From Turritopsis dohrnii (taxonomy: Eukaryota; Cnidaria; Hydrozoa; Anthoathecata; Oceaniidae), in contig BQMF02000335.1 in NCBI GenBank assembly GCA_027922465.2, positions 186,001 through 250,000 of the forward strand: DNA of 64,000 bases. The letters are read 5' to 3'. Position numbers and translations under genes: made by a program. The stretch's first letter is position 1. Each line of letters starts with the position of its first letter. Positions 1-12,246 of this stretch are shown here, one piece after another. The notes under the pieces are model-generated. The model was not told the DNA's origin. It worked only from the letters and a program-made list of their open reading frames with translations, and ran no database searches.

Positions 1-639
1 AGGCTTTTAAATGATAAGTAACATTGAAAGAAAGTCATCAAACACTCTCCACATGAATAAGAAATGCTTATTCAGTGGAAAAATACCAAAATCTAGGTGC
101 GAAAATTGCTTAAAACACACAGACTTTTCTCAAATTTTGAACTGAAATTTTCAGAATATACTCAAAAGCACTGTTTTTTTTAGGTTTGGTTCCAAATATA
201 TACTTGGAACTCTACCTAAAAATGTAAAATTCATCAACCTTAAGTTCTGCCATTTTGAAAAAAACGGCGTCAAATTTTAGCGAAATTAAACAAAGTCCAT
301 ACTTTGTGCTGCCATTATAGAAAATCTAAAATAAGAAATTTTAAAAATTTCCACTTTTTTTAGAGTATCTAGTGAATACTAAAGAGTGATGGAGAAATAC
401 AAACTTTTAACTTACTATTCTCGGAGTTATAAGCCACCAAAAGTCAGCAAAACTTCGACAAAGTGAACTAAAACCAGGTTTTGAGCCATGATATTTAGTG
501 ATCCGATTGATTTAGAAAATGTTTTTTTATATATTCTGTTTACCAACCATGTATACATTCAGGTTTAAAGATAGAAAACAGTTATATGACAACCATTTGA
601 TGGTTATTCCATTTCAAAATTCCCATTTTGTTTAATTTA
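1..639. other. No gene recognised
   Basis: AT-rich sequence with no long open frame, no splice-consistent exon and no clear inverted repeat. It is probably old repeat-derived DNA. Confidence 0.4.
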
Positions 640-880
640 GCATTTTTGGTGGCCGGCAGGCCAAAAACCCGAAATTTCAAAGGGCCATATCTAGAGAACG
701 GCTTGGAATTTTAATATGAAATTTTGACTGAGTGTTGAGATCAATGATCTGAACAAAATATATAAAAATGAACACAATCTGAGAAATCAACTTTCTCACT
801 TTCCTGATATTGCCTGATTCTTACAGAAAATGGCTCTTAAAAGTCTTGTTTCAATTTCTTACTGGATCCTGATTCCCTGG
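640..880. repeat. Dispersed repeat, copy 1 of family R2
   Basis: This stretch resembles 6540-6700: both carry a 'tctagagaac' block, a run of AAACACAATC type, and a 'cttcctgatattgcctg' or 'ctttgcctgaatt' block followed by an 'aaaacggctcttaaa'-like end. No protein is evident. The two copies are diverged, so the family is not young. Length and true ends cannot be set from two copies. Confidence 0.45.
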
Positions 881-1298
881 GACTGTGTGCACTGGGACTG
901 GTTGCCATAATAGATCTTTCTTCCAAATCTAGATAAAAACATGCACTCAAATAGGGATGCCTTGATTGTATGGATAAATTTTACAGTGAAAAAACGTTCC
1001 CACCATCACTATCAACAACACAAATGCTTGCTTTGTACCTGATCACCCTTTGGAGGATAAATTGCCGCCAATTGTGATTCTGCACTTTGCAAACATCGAG
1101 GCACATCACTACTTCTAATATAAACCTAAAAAGCCATTTAAAAGAACGAAAATTTGAAAACAGATAAACTATTGAAAATACAAGCATAAGTTCAAATCAA
1201 CTAGGATTTCTTTACTGATGAAGAGCAGCATACATGTAAGCTCTTTCTATTGGAAAAATATACCTAAATTGCAAATACCAATGCTTCACCATCTACTT

Positions 1299-2340
1299 AT
1301 ACTAATCTGCAATCGTGCATCCCACTTTTATTTTAGAGAGTGTTGTGTTTTTTTCAAATTTACGGTCAAAATCTTCTTAATCGTGGTCATTTTTTCGTTA
1401 GACCATTGATAATTGACGATTAGTATAATAGCACGCGGCGTGACGTCAGTTTTTTTTTATCTTATCACGGGGGAACCATTGCATTGCATCCCCAATCGAA
1501 CGCGACGTTTTTGGGGAAATATCTCGAGAACCAATAGGGATAACTGACGTTTCTTGGGGTCCGCGATACGGGTGACAGAGTGACGCAACATTTGGGCCTA
1601 AATTTTATTTGGTACTGCGGATATGACGTCATTAAAATCTTTGATCGACGATATCTCTGCAACGGTTGATCGTAGCGAAACGATCCCATACACTATTTTG
1701 ATCAGCTTTTCGAGCTCTACAACATGGGAACACTTTCCAGTCATGATTTTGTGATTTAATTTTTCGTCACCTATTTTCCACACATCCTTTTCGAAATTAT
1801 AGCCGTAAAAAACTTTTACGCCAGTTACTATCTTATTATACTAATTCGTGATTGTGCATCCGGTTTTTATTTTAGAGAGTGACATATTTAGTTTTAATTT
1901 ACGGTCATCGTCCTATTATGTGCGCGTAAAACCACGTAGAGGCGAGAGACACTTTTTTCACGATCATTCCAAAAGCACGTGGCATCATTTGATGTCAGTT
2001 TTTTTATGATCACGAGGAATCATTGCATTGCAGCCCCAATCGAACGCGACGTTTTTGGGGAAATATCTTGAGAACCAATAGGGACAACTGACGTTTTTTA
2101 GGGTCCGCAATACGGGCGATGGGGTGATGCAACATTTGGGTACTGCGGATATGACGTCATCAAAATCTTTGATCGAGGATATCTCTGCAACGGTTGGTCG
2201 TAGCGAAACGATCCCATACACTTTTTTGATCAGTTTTTCAAGCTCTACAACATGGGTACACTTTTGAGTTGCGATTCCATGATTTATTTTTTCGTCACGG
2301 GGTACGTACACGGGAATGGTGGATTTGACCTAATGTTTTC
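1299..2340. repeat. Two tandem copies of a ~0.54-kb dispersed repeat
   Basis: The unit from about 1299 to 1836 is repeated from about 1837 to 2340. Shared blocks include 'gtgcatcc...attttagagagtg', a CACGTGG/CACGCGG block with 'gacgtcagttttttt', 'aatcgaacgcgacgttttt', 'gatatctctgcaacggttg' and 'cgtagcgaaacgatcccata'. Equivalent blocks are about 544 bp apart. Reverse-oriented relatives occur at 25890-26250 and 26995-27330, so this is an interspersed family that has also duplicated locally. The open frames on the minus strand are short, repeat with the unit and are not convincing genes. Confidence 0.7.
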
Positions 2341-2943
2341 GAAGTTAAGTTCGGTAAAAAGGTTTTACCCAGGATACTAGTACATAATATATTGTTTAAT
2401 CAACAAGATAGACCCTCTGTTCCATCAGAAAGCTAGAACGTTTTTATTTCTAGATTTTGCTTGATCAATTTTGTTACAGAAGGAAAGAAACATAATGAAA
2501 CACTAGTAAATTTTTTACAGGTTGTAATACTGGAAATGATGTCTCAAAAGACAACGAAAAATAAAATCATGGAATGGTGAATGGAAAGTGCATGCAAGCT
2601 GTACACACCGATAAGATTTATGGAATTATTTTAGTGCAACCAACTATTATGGAGATAGTTGCAATCAAAGATTTTAATGTCACGGTCCCGTCCTCCCAAA
2701 TATTTTAGACCTAAACTTATTGGTCCCTCGTGAACATCAATATTGCAGACACCAATCAATGTCAATTGTTACTATATGGAAAAACAACCTCTATGTGCTT
2801 TTATACACTCCTATGAAGAGCTTGACAAACAAAAACAATCACATTCTAAATGCATCCTTCCTATAGAATATAGATTAAGCAATGAAATTAACAAAAGATC
2901 AAAATAAATAGTGTTTTGCGAAATCACAAAACATTGTACATAT
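2341..2943. other. No gene recognised; fragment of the preceding repeat
   Basis: From about 2550 to 2760 faint matches to the 1.3-2.3 kb repeat remain (a temperature-like series of 'tatggaattatttta', 'gttgcaatcaaagattttaatg' and 'gtcacggtcccgtcc' type blocks that recur near 26080). Nothing else is evident. Confidence 0.35.
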
Positions 2944-3872
2944 CAGCGCTTAAAATAACGGGCGATCACCGATCAATGATCGGCGAGATTCGAAAGACGA
3001 TCGTCTGGAATGTAATTGAGATGATCTATGTGATTGCTGAACGTTTACTCATTTCATTTCTTTTTCTTCTTTTCTTACTTCTATTAAAACTTGAAGAAAT
3101 CAACTAAGTAAGTCATATTAGAGTAGTATTAAATGAATCAATTGGTTTCTGGACACGTTCTGCTTGTGTATTGATGTAATGTGAAAGTCCATTTACAATT
3201 TATTTTTCGATATTTTTTCTCCTTCCTCGGAATTTCTCGGATCAATTTAAATATAATGCAACGAAAAAAGATAGTTATGCCCACAGCTTATGTTCGCAAT
3301 ATCTATTTTTTGGGGGGTATAATATTCAAACTTGGAAACGAAAAATTATTTTTGCTGGTGGTAAGGGAGAGGGAATTAAAAACATACTCCTCTATCTATT
3401 TGAAACAAAACATGCTCAACTTAGATTATTCAATTGACAAAATAACTGAGGTATATTACGCCATTATGCAGCAAATACTCTGTTGTTAGGGGGAATGACC
3501 ACCGTTGCTAAGGTAATTTTAAAATTTCCTTTGATATACGTATTCATTTCTTCACCTAACGAAAGAATATGAAAAGGTAAGTGGTACCGGTAGGACTCGT
3601 TTTCATGTTATTCAATGAAATCAAAAAACATCTTAGTTTCCAACTCTCTTTTTTTAACTTTTGGGAAAAAATAAAAAATTTTAAAATCAGACATATGAGT
3701 ATTGGTCCTATGGGCGTGAGAACTCGCCAATTCGTGTTTGGGCGTGTGCGGAGGTACGCAAATGTGATCTCACACCTTAGTTATGATCGTTTAAATTTTC
3801 ATTGTGATCCCCCGTTTCTTCAACGTAACGATCTTGTGATCGTCGGACTTAAAAACGTTATTTTAAGCGCTG
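2944..3872. mobile_element. hAT-like non-autonomous element with CAG...CTG ends
   Basis: The ends are inverted: cagcgcttaaaataacg at 2944 and its complement ending ...agcgctg at 3872. Flanks catat and tatat are a near match for a 5-bp target duplication. The internal 3385-3640 segment is the inverse of 5865-6140 in the second element, so the two are related copies in opposite orientation. There is no intact transposase. Superfamily assignment rests on the CAG/CTG ends and on the hAT zinc finger in the similarly organised element at 35219. Confidence 0.6.
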
Positions 3873-4379
3873 TATATAGTATATCACCCATTCCCATATA
3901 TAAAAACTAACCTCTTTGTTTACATAAGATTTATTCAAAAACTTTTTATCTTCCATGTATCTTTTTCTTATGAACTGACCTAGTTCATATTCTAAGTTTT
4001 TGCCGACCTATAAAATTCCATACATAAAGACATCACAAGAAGAGAGATAAAAACAAGATATAACAACTTACACCTCAACCAACATACATTTGTTAACCAA
4101 CCAGGCCCATCTCGCCAGTAGTTTAATTTGTAAGGGTTTGTTGGATAAAAGTGTGTAGGTGATCTTGCTCCATGACGATATACCTAAAGAAATTTTCAAC
4201 TGTTTCAAACATTGAAACAGATTTTTCAAGATTTTTTCCAAGTGTTATTATGCTTATATGACTTTCAGTTGTCCGTGTGTCTATCCTATTGAGTATATTG
4301 CGTATGCACTTAAACAACTAGTGAGTTGTCAAGCTGTTCTGAATGATTTCATGAAATAAATGTGAAAGATAGATTCAGA

Positions 4380-5230
4380 TCTTAATGATGATGAGGACTA
4401 TTTACTTCTGCTTTTGTTGAATAAAAAAGTAGAAAAAGATTCTGGGTTAGGAGAATATACCAACATAGAGTAATTATGGTGTCTTTCATACGCTTTTTGA
4501 TGATGAGTGACAGGGAACCATTTTTTTCCGTTATTATCGAATATCTTCAGATAGATTCAATCACCTATTGTCACTTATAGATGACTCGATCGCAAAAGAG
4601 GTTACACATTGACCTTGAGGTTTCTTGCAACAGGAGAGAGTCAGCAGTCACTGTTATTTTCTTTTCAAATTGACAGAACAACTGTTTCAAACATCATTTC
4701 AGAGTGAATCTATTTACAATGAGCTCAATAAAATGTATCTGAGACCACCTCAGTCAGCAGTGGAGCGGCAAACTATAGCTGATCACTTTATGGAAAAATG
4801 GAACTTTCAACATGTTGTAGGAGCTATCGAGGGTAAACACATCAGAATTGTATGTCCCCCAAAAAGTGGCACATTGTATCACAATTAAAAGGGCTTTTTC
4901 AGTTTAGGCTGTACGAATGAAAATACCATATTTTTTCTTTTAAGCCCCCTCCCCCCAAAATCCAGCTGCTCTAAGCTCCGATACGTAGTATTGGGAAATC
5001 AAGATTTAAAGCATATTTTATTAGCACAGGAGGGAGGTATCTGTGGTCCTCCACTAACATTGATTGTTCAACGAATTCAAACGTGGACAGATCTCGATAG
5101 TGATATAATAATAATAATAACTTTAAAACATCACTTTACAAAAAAAAATTGTTTCTGTCAAATGAAGCTTTGTGTGCTAGAAGAAATGGGAGCGACAATT
5201 CCTCCAGTGAAATTATCTGAATCCTGAGGT
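4380..5230 (+). pseudogene. PIF/Harbinger transposase relic
   Basis: Translation in shifting plus-strand frames gives typical Harbinger (DDE_Tnp_4) blocks in the right order: 'LTLRFLATGESAVTV' near 4600, then an open stretch at 4741-4887 with 'MEKWNFQHVVGAIEGKHIRI', containing the G-A-I-E/D-G catalytic motif where the usual aspartate is glutamate, then 'PPKSGT' and, after a stop, 'KGFFS'. 'LAQEGGICGPPL' lies farther on near 5020. Stops and frameshifts break it repeatedly, so it cannot make a working DDE nuclease. In live copies this protein cuts and rejoins element ends beside a MYB-like partner. It sits between the two opposed hAT-like elements. Confident at family level. Confidence 0.8.
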
Positions 5231-5324
5231 GAAAATGAAGGTGTTGATTGATTGTTGTACATGAGCATTTGGTACTTGAATAAGATTTTCCTGAATTCAT
5301 GTTTTTTACCATACACTGAATAGT

Positions 5325-5357
<33 letters not shown>
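5325..5357 (+). repeat. Poly(G) run of 33 bases
   Basis: An uninterrupted run of 33 G in otherwise AT-rich DNA, immediately downstream of the Harbinger relic. It could fold as a G-quadruplex on the plus strand; the length given may be inaccurate because such runs are hard to sequence. Confidence 0.9.
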
Positions 5358-5358
<1 letters not shown>

Positions 5359-5712
5359 ATTTACGCAATTCAGATGCTACAGCTGCTCCACAGATGTTTT
5401 CAGGATCTCTTTGATTATCTGTTATCTATTAATTGTTTATTTACTTTCATTTCATTATTAACAAAACAAATGGGAATGTGCTTTGATTGCAAGTCTGTAA
5501 GGCGTACTTATTTGTACTAAATTGAACCGGTGAATGTGAACATAGCCAAAGATGTTTTCGGGTAGCAGCTTTGAATAATGTAAGTGTAAATGTAGCCATG
5601 CTTAGATTTATGTACTAATGTAAGAAATCTTTGAAAAAACTTCTATTTCCTTAGTTGCAAGAACTTTGCCCAACCCATTAGGCCCTGACACATCAAGGTA
5701 TCCTACCTACTT

Positions 5713-6372
5713 CAGCGCTGCAAATAATTTTTTTACGCCAGCCGGTCATCGAGAACATTAAAAGTCAAAATCTGCTGGTCACATAGCTATATTGCCGGTC
5801 AAGTCAAACTTGAAAAATGTAAACATTCCATTTCACTGTTATTGTAAAGGGAGCTGGAGACTAACAGGCTTTTTAATTTCATTGAATAACATGAAAACGA
5901 GTCCTGCTTGTACCACTTATGTTTTCATATATTCTTTCGTTAGGTGAACAATAGAATTCATATAACGAAGGAAATTTCAAAATTACCTTAGCAACGGTAG
6001 CCGTTTTCCCTAGCAACTAAAAATTGGTGAATAATCAATTAATACACCTAAGTTATCCTTCGTTGTCAATTGAGCACGGAAACTAGTATAATAAGTTGAG
6101 CATGTTCTAGTTCATATAAATAGTTGAGCATGTTTTCAAAGAGTATCTTCGTGCGTGATTAAAAGCGTGTCCCGCCTAACTATAGGAGCGTTATAGCGAT
6201 CGCTATTCCTTGCTATCAAGCAATCATTGTATTTCACAAAATCCGATGGTCTTTTCGTTTCAATAGAATTAATTCTGACGAGTCAAGTTGATCAGCCATA
6301 GGAAAAAACACATGATCAAGTGCCTTATATTGCTGGTCATTGACCGCTGTCCGCCCATTATTTGCAGCGCTG
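5713..6372. mobile_element. hAT-like non-autonomous element with 6-bp target duplication
   Basis: Termini cagcgctgcaaataat at 5713 and its exact complement ending at 6372 form inverted repeats. The sequence ctactt lies directly outside both ends (5707-5712 and 6373-6378), a clean target duplication. Inside, 5865-6140 is the inverse of 3385-3640. There is no coding capacity. It is a deletion derivative mobilised in trans. Confidence 0.8.
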
Positions 6373-6539
6373 CTACTTGGGGTGATCTTCCCCCAAATTA
6401 ATCCACCCAAACCGAAAATGCACGTAAAAGTTAAGAAAAGGCTTATTTATATCAAAAGACAAGCCTATATCATCATAAAAACAGCAAAAATTTAAAGTAA
6501 TCGTTTCATTCAATGTAACAAATTTACCTTAAAAATGCC

Positions 6540-6830
6540 AATATTACAGACCGTATTTCTAGAGAACCGATAGGAATTTAAAAAGAAAAATTAGACAGGT
6601 GCCTGTGTACAAAATATGTGAAAACAAACACAATCAGAGGATATCACTTGCAGCCTTTGCCCTACTTTGCCTGAATTTCCCAGAAAACGGCTCTTAAAGG
6701 GATCCTGTGATGAAAAATTATATTTTCGGACATGACAGAACTCTAAAAATTGATTAACAAGTCTTTTTACAGTTTTTTGTAATTCTTTGTTGTTTTCGAG
6801 ATATCTCAATTTCAAGATCTTAGATTTGAT
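6540..6830. repeat. Dispersed repeat, copy 2 of family R2, with an inverted partner near 9285-9385
   Basis: 6540-6700 matches 640-880. The adjoining 6690-6830 ('gggatcctgtgatgaaaaat', 'attaacaagtctttttacag') recurs inverted at 9285-9385 ('aaactgtaaaaagacttgtt', 'cacaggatcccctta'). The two arms enclose 2.5 kb that contains further nested elements, so they may be the ends of an old large element. Confidence 0.5.
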
Positions 6831-6944
6831 TTATGCAATTTTTAATTATGTAATGATGTAAAATGAGTAGTTCAAAGTTTCTCATTGCATATAATGTATA
6901 TAAATGAATTTGTACTTTGTACTTTAAGTGAAATGATTATGATG

Positions 6945-8460
6945 AAGTTGTACTTTATAAAACATGAACCGACCAGAACTGAGATTTAGGACCCAGGATT
7001 CTTAATTCAAAAGTCAGACCCGGGACCCGAAAGTGTTCACAAAAATTCTCTAAACAAACAATTCTCTTGAAAAGATAAATATTTAACACACAGCCTTTTA
7101 TTTTTAATCTACTTGTAAAATTTAAGAATATCCTAAGGATCACATCAGGCTCAGGTTGTTGAGAACAAGCATCATGATTATAGGAAAAATAAAATAAAAT
7201 TTGAACACCATGGCGAGCGCGTTGTTTGTGACAAAAATGAATGTCTTTTGTTTTTGGAAATATTACGCAAGATTCAAAGCACAAAATGAGCTGATTGACA
7301 CTTTCTTAAGAAGTATTAATTAACATTTACATTATCACACATGGGTCCAGCTATATGAAGTTAACAAGAAAGAATTCACAGTTCTCCGAGCTACAATTGT
7401 AGCTATAAGGGAAAGGATTTGAATCTGGTGTCCCACCTATCACAAATAGGCTCCCACATTTCCAGTATATATGCCTTTTACCACATTACAAAAAATCACC
7501 CACACAATTTAAGTAAGTATATAGTGCACAAATAAATTTTAATACTTCACTACAATACTTGTTTACTCTGCACCAGTCAAGGAAATAACTGCACTTTCAA
7601 GTAGATCCACTTTGCAAAGCTGAAAAACTATGCAATACTTTACTATTACGTAAAACGACACAATTACTATATATCTCTTCAAGAGAATTGTTTGTTTAGA
7701 GAATTTTTGTGCACACTTTCGGCACCCGGATCTCGGGTCTGACTTTTGATATGAGAGTCCTGCATACATTCCAACTCTCCCGATATGAGCGGGAGACTCC
7801 CGATCTCAAGATGACAATCCCGTTCTCCCGATGAGCAACATTATCTCCCGATATCAGGATATAAAAAGACCACAATATTTCAAAGTGTGCAAATTTTAAT
7901 GACAAGCTCGCAGTTCACCATATCACTCCACTATAGTTGGAAACAAAGCGACAAGCAAGCGCCTGCTACAAATTGCTTGCTGTTTAGTCGGTGCCGGCAT
8001 TATAGTAAATGATAGCGTATGTAAACCAACCTCGTTTCTAGGGTTCCTTTAATGTTTTCTGACACAAAATGATAACAAAATAAAATAAAAAAGCATCCAA
8101 AAGCAAAATTGAAAGGAAAATTTTGGAGAATTCTAAATGTTCAATGAAATGGTTAACGGCGGCAGCCTAGTGGTGCTCATCGCTGACTAATTTAAATCTC
8201 AAAATTATTCTCAAGATGGCGTTTTCCGGTGTTTTAGATAAAGATAAATCCAAAATTCCCACCTCCGCCCCAACCATGGTTGGCTCTCGGGTAGTCACTA
8301 AACTTATCAAAACTCCCGATATCAGATTCTCTAGGGTTGGAATGTCTGGTCCTGGGTCCCACCTTTGATTTTATGGTTCTGGGTCTCGTTTGCAGGGTCC
8401 ATATTGGTATGTCTCTGCTGGTTTGTGGTCGGTTCATGTTTTATAAAGTACGTGATGAAG
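6945..8460. mobile_element. Composite element bounded by inverted repeats, with nested insertions
   Basis: The outer arms are near 6948-6972 ('ctttataaaacatgaaccga') and 8430-8455 (its complement). A second inverted pair lies inside at 7005-7075 and 7678-7745 ('acaaaaattctctaaacaaa' and complement). A third, at 7766-8345, has arms 'acattccaac' and 'gttggaatgt' with several 'tctcccgat' motifs. The pattern is successive insertion of small DNA elements into one another. No transposase frame is recognisable. Confidence 0.5.
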
Positions 8461-8523
8461 TATGAACTAAGAATATTTTATAGTAGTTCAAAAGTTACAC
8501 ACATCAACAGTACACTCTCCTAT

Positions 8524-9235
8524 CAGGGCCGCATCCAGACGTGATTTGGTACCGTTGGAACGGTATGGGCGCCCAAAAATATATGCCCAAAAAAGTTTTT
8601 CATATTTAACTTTTGTACATTTTTGTCCAGAATTATCCTTTAAAAGACATTAATTTTTGTATTTACAGAAGGTTTGAATCGATATATCTTGTATTCGCAA
8701 TTGTATTCTCAACTATACCATCAGATGCTACTAGTGTGTTACGTAGCTAACAGCTACCATAAATGTTTAATATTCCGTAAAAACTAAATGAATAAAAAGA
8801 CAATTGTCTGTAATACTTTCCACTGAAGATAATAGATAATGATGTGAAGAAGAACTTACATTTTATTGTTCATATATTAGAAAATGCGAATTTATTTCGA
8901 CCACAATGCACACAAAAAAGTTAAGACCGTGAGAGTCGAGCTTTGCATTGACGCTCAGTCCTCGTGTTTGGGGTTCACGAGTTAAAACGTCCCCCTTTTG
9001 TCTGCTCAAAAACTTCTTCGTATCTCGTTACCCATTTGTCCATCAAGGTACGTAAAACTTACCTTGATCTTATACACCAATATAAGTAAATCTCTTCTGG
9101 GAAGTGCATTTTCCTGGCATCTAGACCTTTTCAAATTCAAACATTTTTGCCTCTTAGCACCCACCATTCGGGTGTCACTATACCAACCTAATCTAAGAAA
9201 ACGGTATGCCCAAAAAATGTCTGGATGCGGCACTG
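8524..9235. mobile_element. hAT-like non-autonomous element with 5-bp target duplication
   Basis: It starts cagggccgcatccagac at 8524 and ends gtctggatgcggcactg at 9235. CCTAT flanks both ends (8519-8523 and 9236-9240). A 'cggtatg.gcccaaaaa' block repeats just inside both ends. The open frames inside overlap on both strands and do not resemble a transposase. Confidence 0.75.
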
Positions 9236-9719
9236 CCTATTACATCATGCATTGCATAATTTGATATTTTTAAATAGAAATATCAGTGAAAGGAGAATTT
9301 TTAAAAACTGTAAAAAGACTTGTTAATCAACTTTTTGAGCTCTATTATGTACCAAGCTATCATTTGTCATCACAGGATCCCCTTAAACGAATGAGCATGT
9401 GTGTCTTGCCTGCCTATAAACAAGATACATTCTCAAATTGGACCCTAATTATAAAGCCAATCACAAGTTTGCCATCTGCTATGAAAAGAACGATAACATC
9501 ACATTTGATTAATGATTAGATACTTTTGAAATCGTTAGGTACCCAACCAAATACAACACAAGGCAATCAAAGTACTTACAAAGTGTACCAACTGCAATGT
9601 GGGTTCTGATTCAAAAGTAAAATTGAAATAAACTGAGATAAGTAGGATCACAATCTTCTTCATTTTTGTCTATAAACAAACTACAATATTAGACTTTTCA
9701 GCACTTCAATATAAATCGG

Positions 9720-9747
9720 TATATATATATATATATGGTATATATAT
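9720..9747. repeat. TA microsatellite
   Basis: An AT dinucleotide run with one GG interruption. Confidence 0.85.
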
Positions 9748-10299
9748 CCCTCCATTCTCATTGTTCCATTCCATGTGAATAATACACTTATCAGATTTGA
9801 AGTGTGATCTTTTAAAGTTTTTTTTTTCATCTACCAAACTGTTGTGTATGTTTTCATTCTTTCTAAATGCAGAATTCTTAACGCTAATTAATGCTTTCAA
9901 TCTCTTGAAGTTTTTGAAAGGTTTGAAAAACACCCTTGTTAAAATTGGAAACAACTAAAAATACCACTTATTATTTCTGCAAGTGATGTGGCCCAAGACC
10001 TAAAAGTTAATAATCTTTGTGTTGGTACAATTTTGATAAATTTCCAGAGGCAATTATTTTGCAAAGGAGGGATGGATCTGCAAAGAAGGGACAATAAACG
10101 GATCCGATGGGGGGACAACATGATAAAAAACTTATTGCATTGCATAACTGTAAAAAATGTAATAAAACTAAATGAATAAAAAAGTACTGCAATTAATCAA
10201 AATAGAGAGTTTTATATTTCTGCGATTTAGCTTTTCTTTATAATCTCGTGACATTACTACTGGACTGGGTCCTTTTTACACCCCAAGCAAAACGACTGT
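9748..10299. other. No gene recognised
   Basis: Short overlapping frames on both strands only; none resembles a known family or has splice support. Confidence 0.35.
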
Positions 10300-10431
10300 T
10301 TTTTATTCTTCCTAGTTTCTTTTTGTCATTTGACATAAGGTCGACGAAAATATTATGATGAAAATAAATTATTGTATACTTATAAGCAAATAAAATAAAA
10401 ATGACAAAAAAGAAACTAGGAAGAATAAAAA
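10300..10431. repeat. Short inverted repeat (hairpin)
   Basis: The arms are 'tattcttcctagtttctttt' and its complement, about 32 bp each, centred near 10365. It is either a small fold-back element or a solo MITE. A GC-rich patch (10509-10541) lies downstream. Confidence 0.6.
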
Positions 10432-10718
10432 TCAGTATCCATTCTGTTTCGGTTAATTCATGAAAATTCCGTTCTGTAAAATATTAGTCTGCTATATAAC
10501 AAAGCCGATGATGCGGCCCCGGGGCGCCGGGGCGGCCTCGTCACTATGCTCTCATCTTGTTCCATCACATTTTGTGGGCATCCATTGCTTTAATGGTGCT
10601 GTGGTATTTTTGGCACTTCCAACAGGTTCTCTTCTTCATTTTGGTGCTACTGTTTTTTGAAACGTTGCTTGCACTGCAGGGACGTAGCAAAACATTTTGA
10701 GTTGGGGGGTTTGTGGGG

Positions 10719-10786
10719 GGTTTATGCAAAACTGTCTCATAATCTAGAAACAATTAATTTGCTATTTAATGAATCAAATCATTAAG
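10719..10786. repeat. Left copy of a ~68-bp direct repeat flanking the Penelope-like element
   Basis: It begins 'gtttatgcaaaactgtctca' and matches 13650-13720 apart from a few substitutions and a 2-3 bp gap. The right copy continues into a longer repeated tract, whereas the left copy stops where the reverse transcriptase coding begins. Confidence 0.75.
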
Positions 10787-11999
10787 GTGGTACCATGCGT
10801 GTTCCCATTGGCGTTCCGTTAATTTGGTGGTAGTGATGATCCATGAATTAAAAGGTGGTGTGTTTTAGGATGAATTCTATGATTATGTGTAATTATTACA
10901 GTGGGTTCGGCGTGTATGGTGGTAAGATGTTCTTGTGTTTTTTGATGTAATACATTGCTGTGTGGGTTCCTTCGTCTTGTGGTATGTTAGTGTATAATGA
11001 TTTGACATCTGCTGTAACAAGGTGTACGTTTGGAGACAGAGGTGGGAGTACGTCAATGAGGGTGATAAAGTGTTTGGTGTCGCGAATGTGTGACGGAAGC
11101 AGTTCGACGAGGCGTTGTAGAAAGTGCGTGATGTATCTAGAGAAGGCGTCTGTAGGACCATTGCATGCGGAGACGATAGGACGGAGTGGATGATTTTTCT
11201 TGTGGATTTTAGGGAGTCCATAAAAAAGTGGGGTTCGTGCAGATGATGGTGGCAGAAGAAATTCCTTTGTTTCATCGTTAATCATGTGTTTATTGTGCAA
11301 ATACGAAACTAGTGTTGTGGATTCATGGGTAATGTGTGTGGTGGGATTGAAAGGTAGGCGCGTGTAAGTGTTTTGGTCATTTAGATGTTCGTTGTGGACT
11401 TTTTCTGTGTAATCGTGTGTGTTCATAATGCATATGTTGCTGCCTTTGTCGCTCTTTTTTATAGTGATGTTGGTGTTATGTTTTAGTTGGTTGAGTGCAT
11501 GTTGTTCTTCATGGCTGAGATTTTGTCGTGGTTGTTGTTGTTGAGTATGTGTTAAATCATTTAAGGATTCATTAACCTTTTGGAAATAAGTGTGCAGTGC
11601 ATTGATGTTATTTGGTGGCGGATTCCACGTGGATTGTTTTTTGAGGGGTTTTGTTCTTTCGGCGGTGTTGTTTTTCTCTTGGTTGTGAAAGTAGTAGTGC
11701 GTGTTGATGCGTTTTTTGAAAGAGTGTACGTCGTTTTGTAGATTATCTTTGTTGTATCGAGTGGGGGTGGGTATGAATCCTAATGCCTTATGTAAGAGTT
11801 TCTTTTGCGCTGATGTGAGTATTGTTGATGATGTGTTGACGATTAGGTTGGTGTTTGAGTTCTTGCGATGGTGTTGACGTGTTTAGATTTGAAGTGTGGT
11901 GAATCACGAAACAGGCTGTGGATGGTAGGTGGTGCATATTTCCGTTTAAGGGTCGTTTGTTTTTTTGCTTCGGTGTTTTCGTGTTTTCTCGTTACTCCA
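10787..11999 (-). pseudogene. Penelope-like element reverse transcriptase, 3'-truncated
   Basis: Reading the minus strand from about 11860 gives a nearly continuous Penelope-type RT. The N-terminal block 'LTSAQKKLLHKALGFIPTP' is followed by a proline- and asparagine-rich linker, then 'ITIKKSDKGSNICIMN' (the K-DKG-V motif of this family) near 11425-11460, 'FYGLPKIHKK' near 11220, 'LRPIVSACNGPT' near 11170, and 'LVTADVKSLYTNIP' near 11000 with the first catalytic aspartate. After two stops near 10896 the frame resumes with 'INGTPMGTRMVPP' and ends at about 10787. The YADD box and the GIY-YIG endonuclease expected downstream are missing. The upstream ATG at 12010 is in another frame, so there is at least one frameshift near 11880. 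Such RTs copy element RNA at the target; this copy cannot be active. Confidence 0.85.
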
Positions 12000-12246
12000 G
12001 TGTGGTTCATTTTGATGTGTGAATGTTATTAGTCTAGGAAATGGTGTCATCAGAATTAGGTGGCTAGAACAGATATGATAGAATTGGGGAGGAAGGTGCC
12101 AACACAGGGGTGGAAAGGACGATGTGAATGAATGTCAACGGGGAATATATTGAACGAATGATAATATACATGGAACTAATAATAATATTCATGGAACTAA
12201 TAAACTAATAAACTGAAAGTAATGAACTAATAAATTGAAAAGTTAT

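Noticed and set aside
1465..2311. Minus-strand frames of 61-108 codons with shared peptide words
   Set aside because: They are shared because the DNA repeat is duplicated; they carry no domain and are not conserved in other copies.
10509..10541. GC-rich patch resembling a ribozyme or structured RNA
   Set aside because: The hammerhead core words (CTGATGA and CGAAAC in order) are not present.
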